DNA of 64,000 nucleotides from Baylisascaris procyonis (Eukaryota > Nematoda > Chromadorea > Rhabditida > Ascarididae): assembly GCA_037389465.1 (NCBI GenBank), contig JAZARR010000082.1, positions 2,964,501-3,028,500 on the forward strand, in the 5' to 3' direction. A program made the position numbers and the translations under genes. A model generated the notes under the pieces. The model worked only from the letters and a program-made list of their open reading frames with translations. It had not been told where the DNA came from and made no database searches. Below are positions 22,986-36,400 of the stretch, piece by piece; position 1 is the stretch's first letter, and each line of letters starts with the position of its first letter.

Positions 22986-23450
22986 GAGAAAGTGGAGTAC
23001 TAAATGCGTGAAATAGAAAAAAGAAAACAAGAGAAAAAACAACACAAAGGAAATATAAAGACAGGACTATTAAATAGTCGTAATAGAAGGAAAATAAAGA
23101 TGCATAAAAAATGATGATTAGCTGGAGACAAAAAAAAAAGGATCACATTTCTGCCCGTATCGGTTTACCTTGAATTATGGGTGGGCCAAATAGACAACGA
23201 AGCGCATAACCATATTAGTCTAGATAGTAATAGAACGGAAATAAATATTGATTTATATTAAGACTAAAGGAGAATTCTTTACATATAGATAAATAATATA
23301 GTGCATAAAATCCCTTGTGATAATTAATGGTGATACTTGCCGCATCATCTCAAGAGTAAGGTGCGCTAATAACGAATAAAGGTAAGATAAATTGAACGAA
23401 AAATTTTTGAGAATAAACTAAAGTATAGCTGTTATAAAAGAATAAAAGAG

Positions 23451-23520
23451 ATGTTTTCCAATTCGCAAATGTTGACATCATTATTAGTGTTAACTCTAGT
23501 AAGGGCAGAGGAGTGTACAG
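23451..23520 (+). CDS. Signal-peptide-like first exon (partial, speculative)
   Basis: ATG at 23451 opens MFSNSQMLTSLLVLTLVRAE followed by ECT, then a GTAAGG donor at 23521 in phase 1. The hydrophobic core SLLVLTLV followed by RAEEC looks like a secretory signal with a cleavage site near RA/EE. A TTATCTTCAG acceptor at about 23990 would add only a few codons before a stop, so the remainder is unknown. It could be the first exon of a secreted plus-strand peptide or a chance reading. Confidence 0.3.
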
Positions 23521-23529
23521 GTAAGGGTG

Positions 23530-26273
23530 AGGTATTTAAAAAAAGACCATGAATTTAGTCATAGATGATAGAATCTCCTCGATAACAATTTTCGTTTTCC
23601 TTGAACTGGCCCTAGTATTTCTTGTTAGCACTCAATAAATGATTATATTTGAGCATATATGAAGTGAGCATAGATAATTGAAGATAATCGATTATGGAAT
23701 TAAAATATCAGTGATTCACCGTATCTTTAAACCTTTTAAATTATATGTCGAAAACCTTTTAAATAATTTAGTTTAGACTAATCAGGTGATAGTTTTATAG
23801 TGGCAAATGATCTTTTGTGAAGATAAGGCAAATATACACTTTCAAAATGGTAGAAGTGATGAACAAGACAGTCAACATAGAAAAATTATACTAAACGGGC
23901 TATAAATTTTTAAGAAATAGAGATATCTTATCAGTAATTTTGATAATTGCCTCAATATCTTATCAGTAATTTTTTGAATTATCTTCAGAATCATGCCAGC
24001 ATTAACATCAATAAAACGCATATACCTATTACAATGTAAAGTGATTTTTTTGCTTCCTATTCCTAATCAGCGATAGCGCTAATCAGAACACACTGGTAAT
24101 GAGGAATTTAAAGCATCGACAAAATTTAATCAGTACAGGCTGATTAATGAATCGGAAATATTCATAAATTCGAATGATAGTAATAGTGGTGGAAATATTT
24201 AATTAAAAGATTTAGTGTCTTACGGTAAACATATATGAAATACAAATAATAATAATTAGAATAATTAAATAATTAAAGTAGATTAGCAGTAATAATTAAA
24301 GAGGCACTTAGGTTGTATGAACGCTGATATAGAAAAAAATTAAACGAATACCAAATACGCTAATAATATCGCTTAGTTATGATGGTTTTCTTAGTTCAAC
24401 GATAGTCTAAATACCGAGAGTATGAAAAGATTCTAGTTTCTATTTACACAAAGCTAATTGTTCTAATAATTTTTTATTCCATTCTAAATTTTATTTATAA
24501 ATGGAAATTTTGAAAACCATTTGCGCAATATTTTTCCCGCAAAATTTTAAAAATCTCAATGAAATCGTCCCAATTAATCGGAGATTTTTTCATTAGACTT
24601 TTCCACTCTGAAATATTTATCGATAATATTCGTTATCATCAACTCGAATCATTCTTATTATTTTCTTACGTTAACGCATTAAATGCTCAAATTTGAAAAA
24701 GAAATTCATCCCTCAAAAGATTTAAATCTAAAAGATTTAGTAAAGAGAAAGGTTTTAAGAGTTCTAAGAGCTAATTACTTCGAAAGTTTTAAATATTATA
24801 CCTAATAGTTTTCAATGTTGAATATGTTTAGTAGCATATAAATATAACCTACGCAATTTGCATATTTCACCAGATTAGAAAAAATCTGCAATGCAATTTA
24901 TGCAAATATTTATGTAATTTATGCAATTTATGCAATTATGCAATGAAGAGAAATTTAATATGCAATTATTATGCATATCGTTTAATCGGATACTATATGG
25001 GAGATGCTACTATTCCAGCTATGAAGCTGTTTCTTGTTGATGTGGTCCAAACACGATTCTTTTGATTACGGTAACCATTTGTACTGCTGCTTTGCTGTAT
25101 TCTTTTTCTATCTATTGGTTCGTTGTTGGTTATTAGACGTGATAGTCCTTGTGGGGAAAAAGCAAGGAAAAGGTAAAGATTTGGCTAGCGGTAATGGTTT
25201 AATTATTTAATTACTTGATTTTATTGATAGTAGAGAGGGCATTTTTTGTGAATTTCCTGCCTATAATGCTTGAGTTATTTTATTCAAGTTTTTGAACGCA
25301 TGATTGTGCACTTTCCTTACTAGGGTATAAAAAAATTTTTTTTTTGTTTATTTGAAGTGCCACAATCGTCAAGTGCCACAATTTCGGGAGTTTCAGAAAT
25401 GCTTAGACAGCATCGCTGCAGTTCAATGAGCAATAAATTATAAGAGTGAATAAGAACAGTTTTTCTCATGGGTGGTCTTGGTATAAAACCGTTTAGCTTC
25501 CACTTATTTTTCACTCGATATAAATATTTTCGAAGAAAATTTTCCTCTTTATTTCTTCATGTGAGTAAAAAGATTTCAGATAGAATCGTTGTGAAAACGT
25601 TGGAATTTTTTCTCTTTTTCCGTTTAACTTGTGAACTGTGGTCTCTGCTCTTTTTTTTCATTATCAAATGGTCCATTGCGCATATAATTCTCTTTATTAT
25701 TCACTGCAAAATCTTATGACATACTCCATTCGAATTGCATAGCCTAAAAATAATGTAATCAGACGTTGCTTATATGTGGGTTTAACACCGGGTTTATCGA
25801 AAAAAGAATTAAACCCGTTATCGATCTCTTTTGACCGCTGGCATTGGGATCAACTTTAACCTGTTATCTTGTGGGAAATGTTTAAAAACCAACATCGGTT
25901 TCACTCACATGAAAAGCTTAAACATACCCGGAGCCAGGCTGAACTGATTTCTATGTGAGCATTGCTCAAATCGGCCACACTCGTAGTTGGGACGTTTTTA
26001 AATCCCCCACCAATTTCTGGGATTTTTTCCACTTTCCGGTCTCACGTCAGCCTTTATACCCTGTCAAATTTGTACTTTTTTTGCTAATTTGTAATTTCCG
26101 TTCTGTTCATTTTACGGTAAAATATTTGCGGTTTTCGGTTCAATCGTTTGCGTCATTGCGGTTTACTCAACACTATCATTGCTGAAGATTTATTTAAGAT
26201 TTCCGTTAGTCATCGTTCACGTCTAGTGATATCAACATCCATTTTGTGCATTCTCAAAGAATATTCATCAACG
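23530..26273. other. Upstream flank of the ZC3H14 gene; no gene seen
   Basis: AT-rich, with a cluster of ATGCAATTT-type repeats at 24895-24965. The 5' flank of ZC3H14 (25950-26273) is T/C-rich, ending in a candidate acceptor CGTCTAG (26218-26224) about 50 bases before the ATG. No TATA-type promoter can be singled out. Confidence 0.35.
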
Positions 26274-29200
26274 ATGGCAACAACAAATTCGGAAGTATCA
26301 AAAAAGATTCGTGTTAGTATTTTATTCATTCTTTTTTTACTCTCCCAACTATATTTGCTTATTTGTGATTGATTCGTTTGAATTTCCATTAGTTTGCTAA
26401 ATCTCTTTTACAACTGCTGTTTTGTTTAGAACTTTCAGTTAATCTTGACATTAAGGTGCGATCGGACTTGGGAGGGGAAAGGTAGGTGGGGAGGAGAGAC
26501 GAAGGTAAATCGGGCGAATATGGCTCTGAGAAAGTGGGCTCACATCAAAGCCATCATGTTAGCGTCCTTTTGTTGTTTTCAGGTTTCGTCACTATAGTAG
26601 AATCTCTACAAGGGGGAACTCTATAGGCAGGGAAAGAAGGGAGGGAGAAGAAGTGATTGCTCGCTATCCACTCTACTCTGAAATCGGCATTTAACTTCTC
26701 AATAGAGAATCAGTCAAAAAATCAAAATAATTTTGTCGTTGTAATTTACTGTATAAGTATATATGCGTTTTTCAATTGAATAAAATATATACTGGAATAT
26801 TCCAAAAGGTTGGCTATCGAATATATAAAGGGAGAAAATTTATGAAATGATAATGTTAGTTTTAGGTTGGTTAAATTTTATTTATAACACTATATGCTAC
26901 CTTATGCATTTTCACATCGAACTTTAATTATTAGAGCATCTCTTCGAAATAAATGTTATTTTCGCAATTTTTCTGTTTTCCTCTACTCTATTTTCGCCTC
27001 TTTTCGCTTTCCCTTCCTTCTTCACCTCTCTCTCTCTGTCCCTCTCTCTTTCGTGTTGTTCCGTATTTTCGTTAGATTTATATGATATCCGTTTAATAGA
27101 TCGATGCCGACAATTTCAAAATTTCTCTCTTTTTTCTTTCATTCTTCGAAAAGTTTATTTAAAAGAAACGATTATAGGCAGCGATAAAAGCAAAATTGGA
27201 AGAGTTGGGAGTGTATGTGGATGAAGAATTGCCTGATTATATTATGGTTATGATAGCGAATAAGAAAGAGAAAACACAAATGAAAGACGATCTACAATTA
27301 TTCCTCGGCAAAAACTCTGTAAAATTTGTCGATTGGTAAGTCGTTTCCCTTTATTTTGACCGCATTTTACACGTCTTGATCGGTTTTTTTTAATTTTGGC
27401 AGTTGTTTTAAGTGCAGACTTTATTATTTGTGAAGTAGAGGAGGGATGGGGAGGGGTATAAAAATGATAAAATCATGTCTTATAAACCTCACCTGCGGTA
27501 CAGTTACGTGTCCACCTGTGCACTGTGCGTTAGTACAATGAAACAATGCCTGTTTGATGTCACGGTTTCTTTCTATTCCTAACCCCGAATATAAAATTCG
27601 CACTATATGATTACCTGTTTGAATTTTACGATGAATTTCGGTATTATTTATTGCCAATTCATTAATTCGTTCGTGCTTTTGACGTAATTTGTTGGGAATT
27701 TCTCAAAGGTTTGCTACATTTGTTGAATACTTGAAATTCTACAGCATATATTATATCGGCTTTTTTATCTCTATCGCTTTTCATTTTCGTTCTTTTATTT
27801 TCATTTTCATTTACATTCATTTAATTTATACATTTGTTTAGAGTTTTAAAAAAATCATTTTTTTTTAGGAGAAGAGCATTTGTTAATGATGCATTATAAG
27901 TCTTAGCTCAACGTTACGCCTAAATGTACCTTACGTTACTTAAAGTTAATGATCAGGAAGTTGTTATATAATGCGGTATGTTATAGAGTTGCATGAAACG
28001 CATTTGCAGTTTCTTCACGCCGATCCGAACTAGCCTACCTAGGCCAGTTGGCTTTTAGACCAAATCGCAGTTTGGCCTGAAGTTGATCATAGCCATATTT
28101 ATCTTAGAATTGTAGCCGATTTTTTTAATTTATATATGTTAATAAATAGATAGTGATCTGATTCAGGCTGTTTGATATATTCGAGCGTCTACAAACAGTT
28201 GGTACAGTCACTTCGGCGATCACTACAGTTGAGACATCGCAGACAAAGAGAAAGGAGAGTGATTCTACGAAAAGTAACGAAAAAACGAGAGATGAAGGTG
28301 ATGAAAAGAAGCGAGAACGAAAGCGACGAGAAAGTGATAACAAAACAAAAGATTTGCCCAAAGAGAGAGAGGGAGAACGAAGCAGAGAGAGGGACAGAGA
28401 TAGAGAAAAGAAGGAAAAGGAAAAAGAGCGTGACAAATATGAGGCGAAGGTGGTCAAATCCAAGGTAAGAGTCTTTTAAGTTGGTGCTCTTATTGTATGG
28501 GCAGTGGTCAGTGCCGAGGAATTTATGTATCTCATAGACGTGGAGGAAAAGGAGGTATTGCCTCAAAATTCCGGGGAGGGGGGGGGGAGACGAGTAAAAA
28601 TAACATCGCTCGAGAACTGTTCTACGACTGTATCAAGTTGTGGAATTTCTTATACTATACTATACCACGCCTAACAAAAGGAAGATGATATAGTGATATC
28701 ATTCCTGTGAAAGCTGTATAAGTTCATTCACGACTTGCCGTTGAAGGAAATACGGGTTTTTTTCATCAAAAATTTGTTCGTAGGGATGTTGTTTGTCTAG
28801 TTCTTTCTATCGTATTTTGTTCTATTCTATTCTACTCTGGAGTGTGATAAAAAATATATTACGGTTAAGTTTATTGGAAATTCTTCTATCGAGAAATTAC
28901 GTTTTGATAAATATTCCACTTGATGTCCTAAGTCTTTTTTTATTATGTCATTTAAATATGATAGTTTTCAAATGATTTATTCAAGTGGAAGATGGTTTCT
29001 TTGTTTCTTTTGTTCGACGACATTTGTCGAAAGTTGAATAGACCAATGAGGTTATCTAGCAGTGTAATATTTTCAGCCATCATCCTCTTCTCGTCGTAGG
29101 GATGTATCACCAATATCATCGCATGATAAAACAAGTACACGTAAAAAGAGTGAACATAGCTCTTCACATACTCGTAAAGGTGGGCCTTTTTGTTCTTGTT

Positions 29201-30433
29201 TTTTATACTGATTTTTTTTTTTTTTTTGCAAGAGGAAATAGGAGGGAAAGAATTAAAGAGGATGAAAATTTAAAATGAAAGGATTTTTTCTAATCATATG
29301 ATACTTTATGGGTGATCGTTTATTTTCAAAACATTTTAGTTAATCTTGAGAGATTTAAATTCTCGAAGTATCTTTTCATTGTATTGTATAAAATGCAATG
29401 CTATATGGTGAAGATGTTTATTTAATTTTGAACATTTTGCATTAATGATGCTTGATTATGGTTTATTTAATTTTTACGACCATATTGATAACACATTCTC
29501 ATTGATGGGTATTCGATGTATAGAGTGTATATTGATAGCATACAGGAATATTCAAATTTTGGATCTCGTGAAGGGGTGGTTGACGTATCGTAATGTATGT
29601 ACTTCAACTTTTGAAAATTCAGCGAATTGAGACGCCGATAATAGTAAAACGTGAAAATGGTGCCTTCGTGATGGGAAGGGGGTAAGGGGGATGACTCGAA
29701 TCATTCTTACAATGAAATGAGCGTTTCCACTCATTGCATTAGTTTCATTATCACAATCTGCAGAGAGCGCTTCATCGACCGGTCGTCGTGAAGAAGAAAG
29801 AAGAGTAAGTGGTGAAAAAGCAGAGAGGAAACAGGAGCGCAAAATAATAAAAGAGAAACAAGACGAACGTAAGAACGAAGAGAAACAAGAATCGGTAGTA
29901 AAGTCGGACACGAAGAAGTCTAAAGAAAGGGAAAAGTATGAGTCTCCGCTTAGGAAGGCTGCACAGCCGAGGTTTATACTCTCTGATGATTTTCATTTTT
30001 TATTAGTATTTGTAAATTGACTTGTGGTCCATATTAGGTGTTTTATGCTTTTACTTTAGCCAGTTATTTATGAGGTGGGATGAATAGGATCTTCAAATCA
30101 ATCTTCAATTCATAAAATGTGGGTCTGCAAAACATTTTATTTTCGTCTTTATAGCTCACCGGAGCGATAGCGAGGACATATGCAAAAGGGAGACTACTTT
30201 GTATGCTAAGAGTATTTCTTTAGTTATATTGTCTATAAGTAGTGTTCGAATGTGATCTACAGAATATGTCGATTGCCCTTTGGGACTTTATGTTCTTTTT
30301 TTTGATCGGCTGCATATATTTCTGAGCGAATAAAGTTGCGTGAGGTGGCTTCATCGAATATGAGGGCATTACAAACATTTTCTATTTTAAATCACGCAGT
30401 TGTCCTCGTTTTTAATCCCCATTTGGTGCTTGT

Positions 30434-30488
<55 letters not shown>

Positions 30489-33400
30489 TTCATTCATTTT
30501 TATTTTCAGTGCACCGCGTGATGTTGAGAAAGCACCACGTGATGTAGAGAAAGTACCACGGAAAAGACGAATTTCACCACCAAAGAGCATTTCGCCTAGC
30601 GCCGACGTGAAAACGACTCATACAGAAACCGCCACAAGGCAACAGCCAAAAGTAAGCTTTCTTTTAGTTTAAAGAAATTAGCTAATGTGGTCGCAACTCT
30701 TCGATAGTCAAGAATTCCCTCCGTATGATGAATATTTGCTAGGTAGTTATTAATTGCTTTTACTTGGTCGTCATTTTATACGATAGTTAAGACGAAGCTG
30801 ATTATCTCATATTCTTCAGTTGAAAGTTCACTTAAGTAAATAATGTTATCAGAGAGGGGCTTATTTGAGCTAATCATTCTGTAGCTGATCGTGCAAGGTC
30901 CTTGACAAAATTCGATACTTGGGAAAGGGGGAGGGGGGGGGGGGGAACGGAAAGGTCGATATATAGCTGGCCACATGGTTAGTCGTGGTTGGTTAGTGTA
31001 TATGACATAAGAGCAAAATATGCGTAATTTTTCCATTTCTCTCATTGATTCAAAGCATCTTTAAATGCATCATAATTTCTGTTGGTTTCCGTTGTGAGCC
31101 TTTCTCATTAAAATTCTTGCATCATCGCCTTATGGTTATTAGATGTTCTTTAGTTTATAGGAAAATATTTCATATTATTCTTAAGAAAATTAATTTAATA
31201 TTTGTTTAGCGATGTTTTGCTGCTAAGAGTTATACTATAAGTTCTATAATATTTATTCTTTTATTATTTGATTTGAATTTAGGTTTCTTCGACAGCAGTG
31301 GCAAAAATGCCTCAGAATGAACAACCGAAAACAGTTTCATCGCAAGTTGTCGTAAAAAGGAAGCTGCCCGATAAAGAGAACACGTAAGTTTCGGTCTGTG
31401 CTATAGACATTTTGTTGTTTTGTTTCATACTCAGTTGTGTTTTTTTGACTTGACGATAATTACGAAAATAGAACGTTTCATTTTATGACTGCGAATAGAT
31501 TTGAAATTCCTTCGCTCCCCCTCCCCTCACTCCTCCCTCTCCCTTTTGGAGTTTCTTAACAACCGATTTTAAGGCACATCTGAAAAAGCGAAAGAAAAAA
31601 TAGATTAATCAAACGAGAGATGTAGAAAAGTAATGTTATATTTCGTCTCGATGTAACTTTTTTCAGGTGTTAATTTCTTTCTTTTATTGGAGGGTCTTTT
31701 ATGATTTTCAATAATTTTGCAGCATTTCTTTAATGTTATAAGTCTTTAATAGTGGAAATTACTACTTTGTGACTGAAAAGTTATTCTCAAATAGGATTCA
31801 AACTTGCAACGTTTTGCTTTCGAAACGTCTGCCTAGAAAGCAGAAGGTTATTAAATCTCTACAGGCAGGTATTTTATTCGTCACCAAGCAACGGTAACCA
31901 ATGAAACGTTTGTGATAAAATGATGAATGATTGATGAAACTTTTCTTTTTGTAGAATTTTTTAGCATTTGTGGGATTTAATTGTTCATTGTTATTTCGTT
32001 TTGTTTTTCTTTTGTTTTCTTCTTTTTTTTTCTGAAAATTTAGCGAACTATGACAATTAAAGGAAGCAGCAGAGTGGTGGCGTAAAGTCGTTGTTTCTGA
32101 AAGCAATAAAGGAGGCAGGTGAGACGACACGTATTGCAAGTCAAAGTGCCGGCTATGGAGGTTCATCATCTCATAAGAAGAATGTCGAACCACAAAAATC
32201 AACGACGAAAGATGAGGACGAGTTGAGTGTTGTTGAAGATGGGGTATGACTTGTGAAAACTTTTGATCTTCTTAAAATTTATATTATTCGATTGCTGAGT
32301 CAATCGAGAGAAACTCAAAGAAATTAAAAGATTTTTGTATCGAAACAATGCTTCTAATTTTCTAATTCCTAAAAATTGTCCTTTCCGGAAGAGTAAATAG
32401 TCCAGTTTTTTGATGATGTTTTATAGAATTTGAGACACGGAATTTTTACTGTTGAGGTCGCTTGTCTTTGTTTGTTTATTTCACTTGACCGCCTGCTCAG
32501 GCGCTCGGACAGAACAAGCAATTTATTGAAATTTTCTCATATGAGGAGGGTATGCACAGTTTCTAATATGTGATATTCGAAGAGGGAGTCTCTGAGGATT
32601 GAGTGATGCCTGGAGGAAGGAGGAGGGGTGGGTCTTTGAGAAGTGGTGCTCGGGACAATAAGCTTGGATGCTTAGGTGGTGCTTAGAAGTGGGGGGGGGG
32701 GGGAAGCTTCAAGAATTCAATGGAAAGTAGGTAGTCGAAGATCAGCATTGTTGGTGACGATGTTCATTTACTGTGTTCTTCTCAAATCGCAAATACAAGA
32801 GTGCTAACTAAGGTTTGATTGTGCATGAAGATATACGTATTTGAAATTTGGTTGCTTGTTTTTTTTTTTAAGAGTGAGAAAATGTAACTTAATTGTTCCA
32901 TAATTCAGATGGAACAATGGCCCATCGTATTCGGGATTCAGAAGTAGCTGAATCCTGTGACTTAATTACTTCTGAATCCCGCTATGAGAAGTGCAACTAT
33001 GAACTATGGTTTCAGACAATCGAAATAGACGATTACGGTGACTTGGAGGATGCATTGGTGGTTATGCCAGCAACGAGTTCAGATGGGAATGGAGAGCATA
33101 TGCGATCGGTGGTGCATGAGGCTGAAGAGTGTGTCGAGAGTGAGCAAGAAATCGAGCCAAGTCCACAAAAGAAAAAACGGATTCTAGCGTTAGTTGATTC
33201 ATATGCATCTATCTTATAAGTTTAACAAAACATACCTTTGATTATCGTTAAAAATTGTTACTTTCATGAGGGGTTTCGAGACCGTAATGTTATTGACTGC
33301 TATCGATCTGCGATATCGGAAGGTAGAGAATAAAGGTATGATATTAATAATTGGAATGTCTTTTTTTAGACGATCTGAATAATTTATTGTGGTTCTCAGT

Positions 33401-36400
33401 TAAAGAAGTGATGCATATTGAATGGAATAACTAATTGGTGACGGGGGGGGGGGTGGTGAGGGTTTTTTGTTGAGGCAAATGTTACGGAATGGAAGTGAGA
33501 AGTGATCTCTCTCGCATTTTTTATTTAATGAAAGAAATGAATGGAGGGAATCGTTTATGATTGCAAGTGGTCATAATTCTTGTCATTTCATCCGTTCCTC
33601 TATTTTAGGTGACTCAATATGTTTGCATATTTTAACGTTTGTTGATAATTTTTATCATTATTTGAGTGAGGTAATTTCATATATGCAAATTTAGTCCTGC
33701 AGAGACGAAGAAAGAGGAGCCAAAGTTTTTCATAACTATGAAAGGACAGCGAATTACAACAGTGGCAAGTGGAACGCAGAAACTGAAAGTTAACGTTGAA
33801 GATGTCAAAAAACAAACGGAAAGAAATAAGAAACGACGCAACGAAGCTAATCCAAGTTGGTTTTGCTTTCATTTTTTAAACCTTTTTTGTGTTTTTATTC
33901 TTTTTTTTTTGAATCATTTATGTCTCTCTTTTTGTGAAGAGCTTTTTCTGAAAGAGATAGATAGGTCTTGACCTATATGAAGTTGAAGAAAGTTGAAGTC
34001 GTGAAGCTCCATTAGTGTGAATTTTCTCCTGGTGAGGTGAAGCAAAAGGTAACGGCTGGCAACAACATCCGTCGTAGCTCAGCGGTAAAGCATTCGATCG
34101 GCAATTGAAAGGTCCCTGGTTTACACCAATCATGCGACAGTGCTTATCTTTTAAACCTGAGCTAAATTGGAAAGGTTACTGTAAACCGCCAGGTTTTTAT
34201 TTCCGGAGATATGGGATCCTCAAGAATGTTTATTTGAGCTTTGCAGTAAATTCTGGGCTGCTGTTTTATTTAGAAGAACATCCCTCGAGGGATGATTGAT
34301 GGCGATGGATCCTTCTTTTTTCATGCAGAACACTGTTCTGAGAGAAGCAATAAGTGAGAAATATTCTCTTGTAGTATTGGCACACCTGAATCTACCACTG
34401 AACGATAAACATGGTGGTCGGAAGATGGAAGGTGCGGAGGATAGTGACTTACCTCAGAAGAAAGCAAGAAAGGAGCAGAAGAATGCGCACGAGGGGTTGG
34501 AGAACGATGCTGCAATTGCATCAGATGGTGCTGTCGTCAGTGAGGTATGCCTTCTTGTTTATTATTGTAGGATTTAAATATATGAAAATTCATTTTTGAT
34601 ACTTGTAAATTAGTTTTTGCTCATAGAAGAAAATGAGCACTGTGATGGAAGATGCACAATTTTTAGATGAATAGGCGTTTGAAATTCTTGTCTAGTTTTC
34701 ATTTACAAAAGGGAAGATATGACATGTTGGGGAGGGGAACAATAGTAGAAGAGTTCTTACTCCCTCGCCCTCCTTCTTCCCTCCTTTCCTCTCCACTGCT
34801 CCCTTTCCTCGCCGTGGCTTGAATGTTAATTAAGTGCCGATTGATTACGCGAAGAGAGAGGTAGTTTTTGTTGCGCTGCTGAACTTATCCGATTTTTTCT
34901 TGTGCTCTAAGCTGTGCTTCTATGTCAGATTTTTGCTTCATTTAGCGCTTTATTTATTTATTTCTTATTGGAGTTTTCTTTATTTGCTCGCGCGGTTTAT
35001 TTGTTTTTTTTTTATTCGTTGTTTATTTATTGTTTCATTCGAAGTTTTCTTATATTCTTTATAAAATGATATCTTTTTGAAAACTTTATAAAGGAAATAC
35101 GATCCGTAAATCAAAAACGATAAAAGTATTATACTGAGATAATGAGCGTTAAAAGTGCAGCTCTTGGCTAATTGTTTTATTGTTTTAGCAGTTATTAATC
35201 TCATATTACTTCTGATCACTTGTAATATCACTTTTATCATATTTGTTGCATTTGCCACGGTATGAGTAGCATTTTTCAAACTTATTGCATTTCCGCTTCG
35301 ATATCGAGACGTTACTTAGCGGGTGGTCTGAATAATTATAGAAAATTTGAAAATAACCAATATTACTTCAAAATATTGCGTCATCGAAGATCTATTCCCG
35401 CCTATGGAACTGTGCGAAAAAAAAAAGCTTTAAAGAGCTTTTGGCCTTTCAAATCAAGCTGGGCGCTTTTTTTGGAGGGAGGGTGGGAGATTGTCTATTC
35501 AAACCAGGCGTTTTTTGGGGAGAGGGAAGGGGGGTTGTTCAGTCAAATTACCTCTCCTTCATTGAGGAGCAATTTCAAAGTTCATGGTGGCATTCCTGAG
35601 AATAGTGGCAATTTATTGTCGAAAATTGTTAGGTTATTTTCTTGAAGGATATATAAATGATGGGTTGTCTGCTTAACAAATAAATTGCATTGTTTAAGGG
35701 CTCGGTAGATTCAAGACGTACTCCTGTATGGGATGGACAGATTCAACTAGAAGAAGATGATAGCAGCGATGATGGTATGTTGTTGTTTTTGTGGAGTTCT
35801 TTTCTGACTCATTGGCGAAAGATGACTTGTTATTTGATCGGTTTCACTTCGCTATGCCAAGGACTTATCTATTTTCGAAGTTGACTGCACTTTGGAGTGG
35901 CTATGCCGTTGTCTGATTTACTGGCTAAGAGTGAGACAGTAAAATATGCTGCATTCTCTGAGCTTATTAATGTGTACTACTTTATGATTATTAATGCAGT
36001 ACTTGTATATAACCATAGGATAATTAATGTTGAATGTTTAGTTTTAGGTACTTGAGAGGTGTATAGTTGTGGCATCACGGGTAAACAGCAGAAAATATTT
36101 GGGCAAGTTGATAGGATGATAATGGGAGTATGTGATTGGCATTTTATCGTGCGTGCAAATTGTTCTACTTGTTTACGATGGGTAGTGGAAATTAAAGCCG
36201 GGAATATGTTCGCATATGGTGGATAAATATATAGAGGAATTTGGTGATCACTTATCTATGGTAGAGAATTTCTAGGAAGATTGTTTGAGGTGTTTACGAT
36301 GATATTTTATGGTTATTGCTTGGATCATCGTTTGCTTGATTTGTGTTGTTGTATCCTGAATATTTCAAATTGAATATGAAATGGCTACGCTAATTTATTT

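Noticed and set aside
28125..28566. Long minus-strand Ser/Leu/Phe-rich ORFs opposite ZC3H14 exon 3
   Set aside because: They are shadows of the Arg/Glu/Lys-rich coding exon on the plus strand.
32893..33015. Upstream extension of ZC3H14 exon 9 back to 32893
   Set aside because: The frame is open, but only the TTTCAG acceptor ending at 33015 is in phase with exon 8; the extension would also place the 15-bp hairpin in coding sequence.
34329..34374. Earlier acceptor (CATGCAG at 34328) for ZC3H14 exon 11
   Set aside because: It is phase 0 whereas exon 10 ends in phase 1; the TTGTAG acceptor at 34374 keeps the frame.
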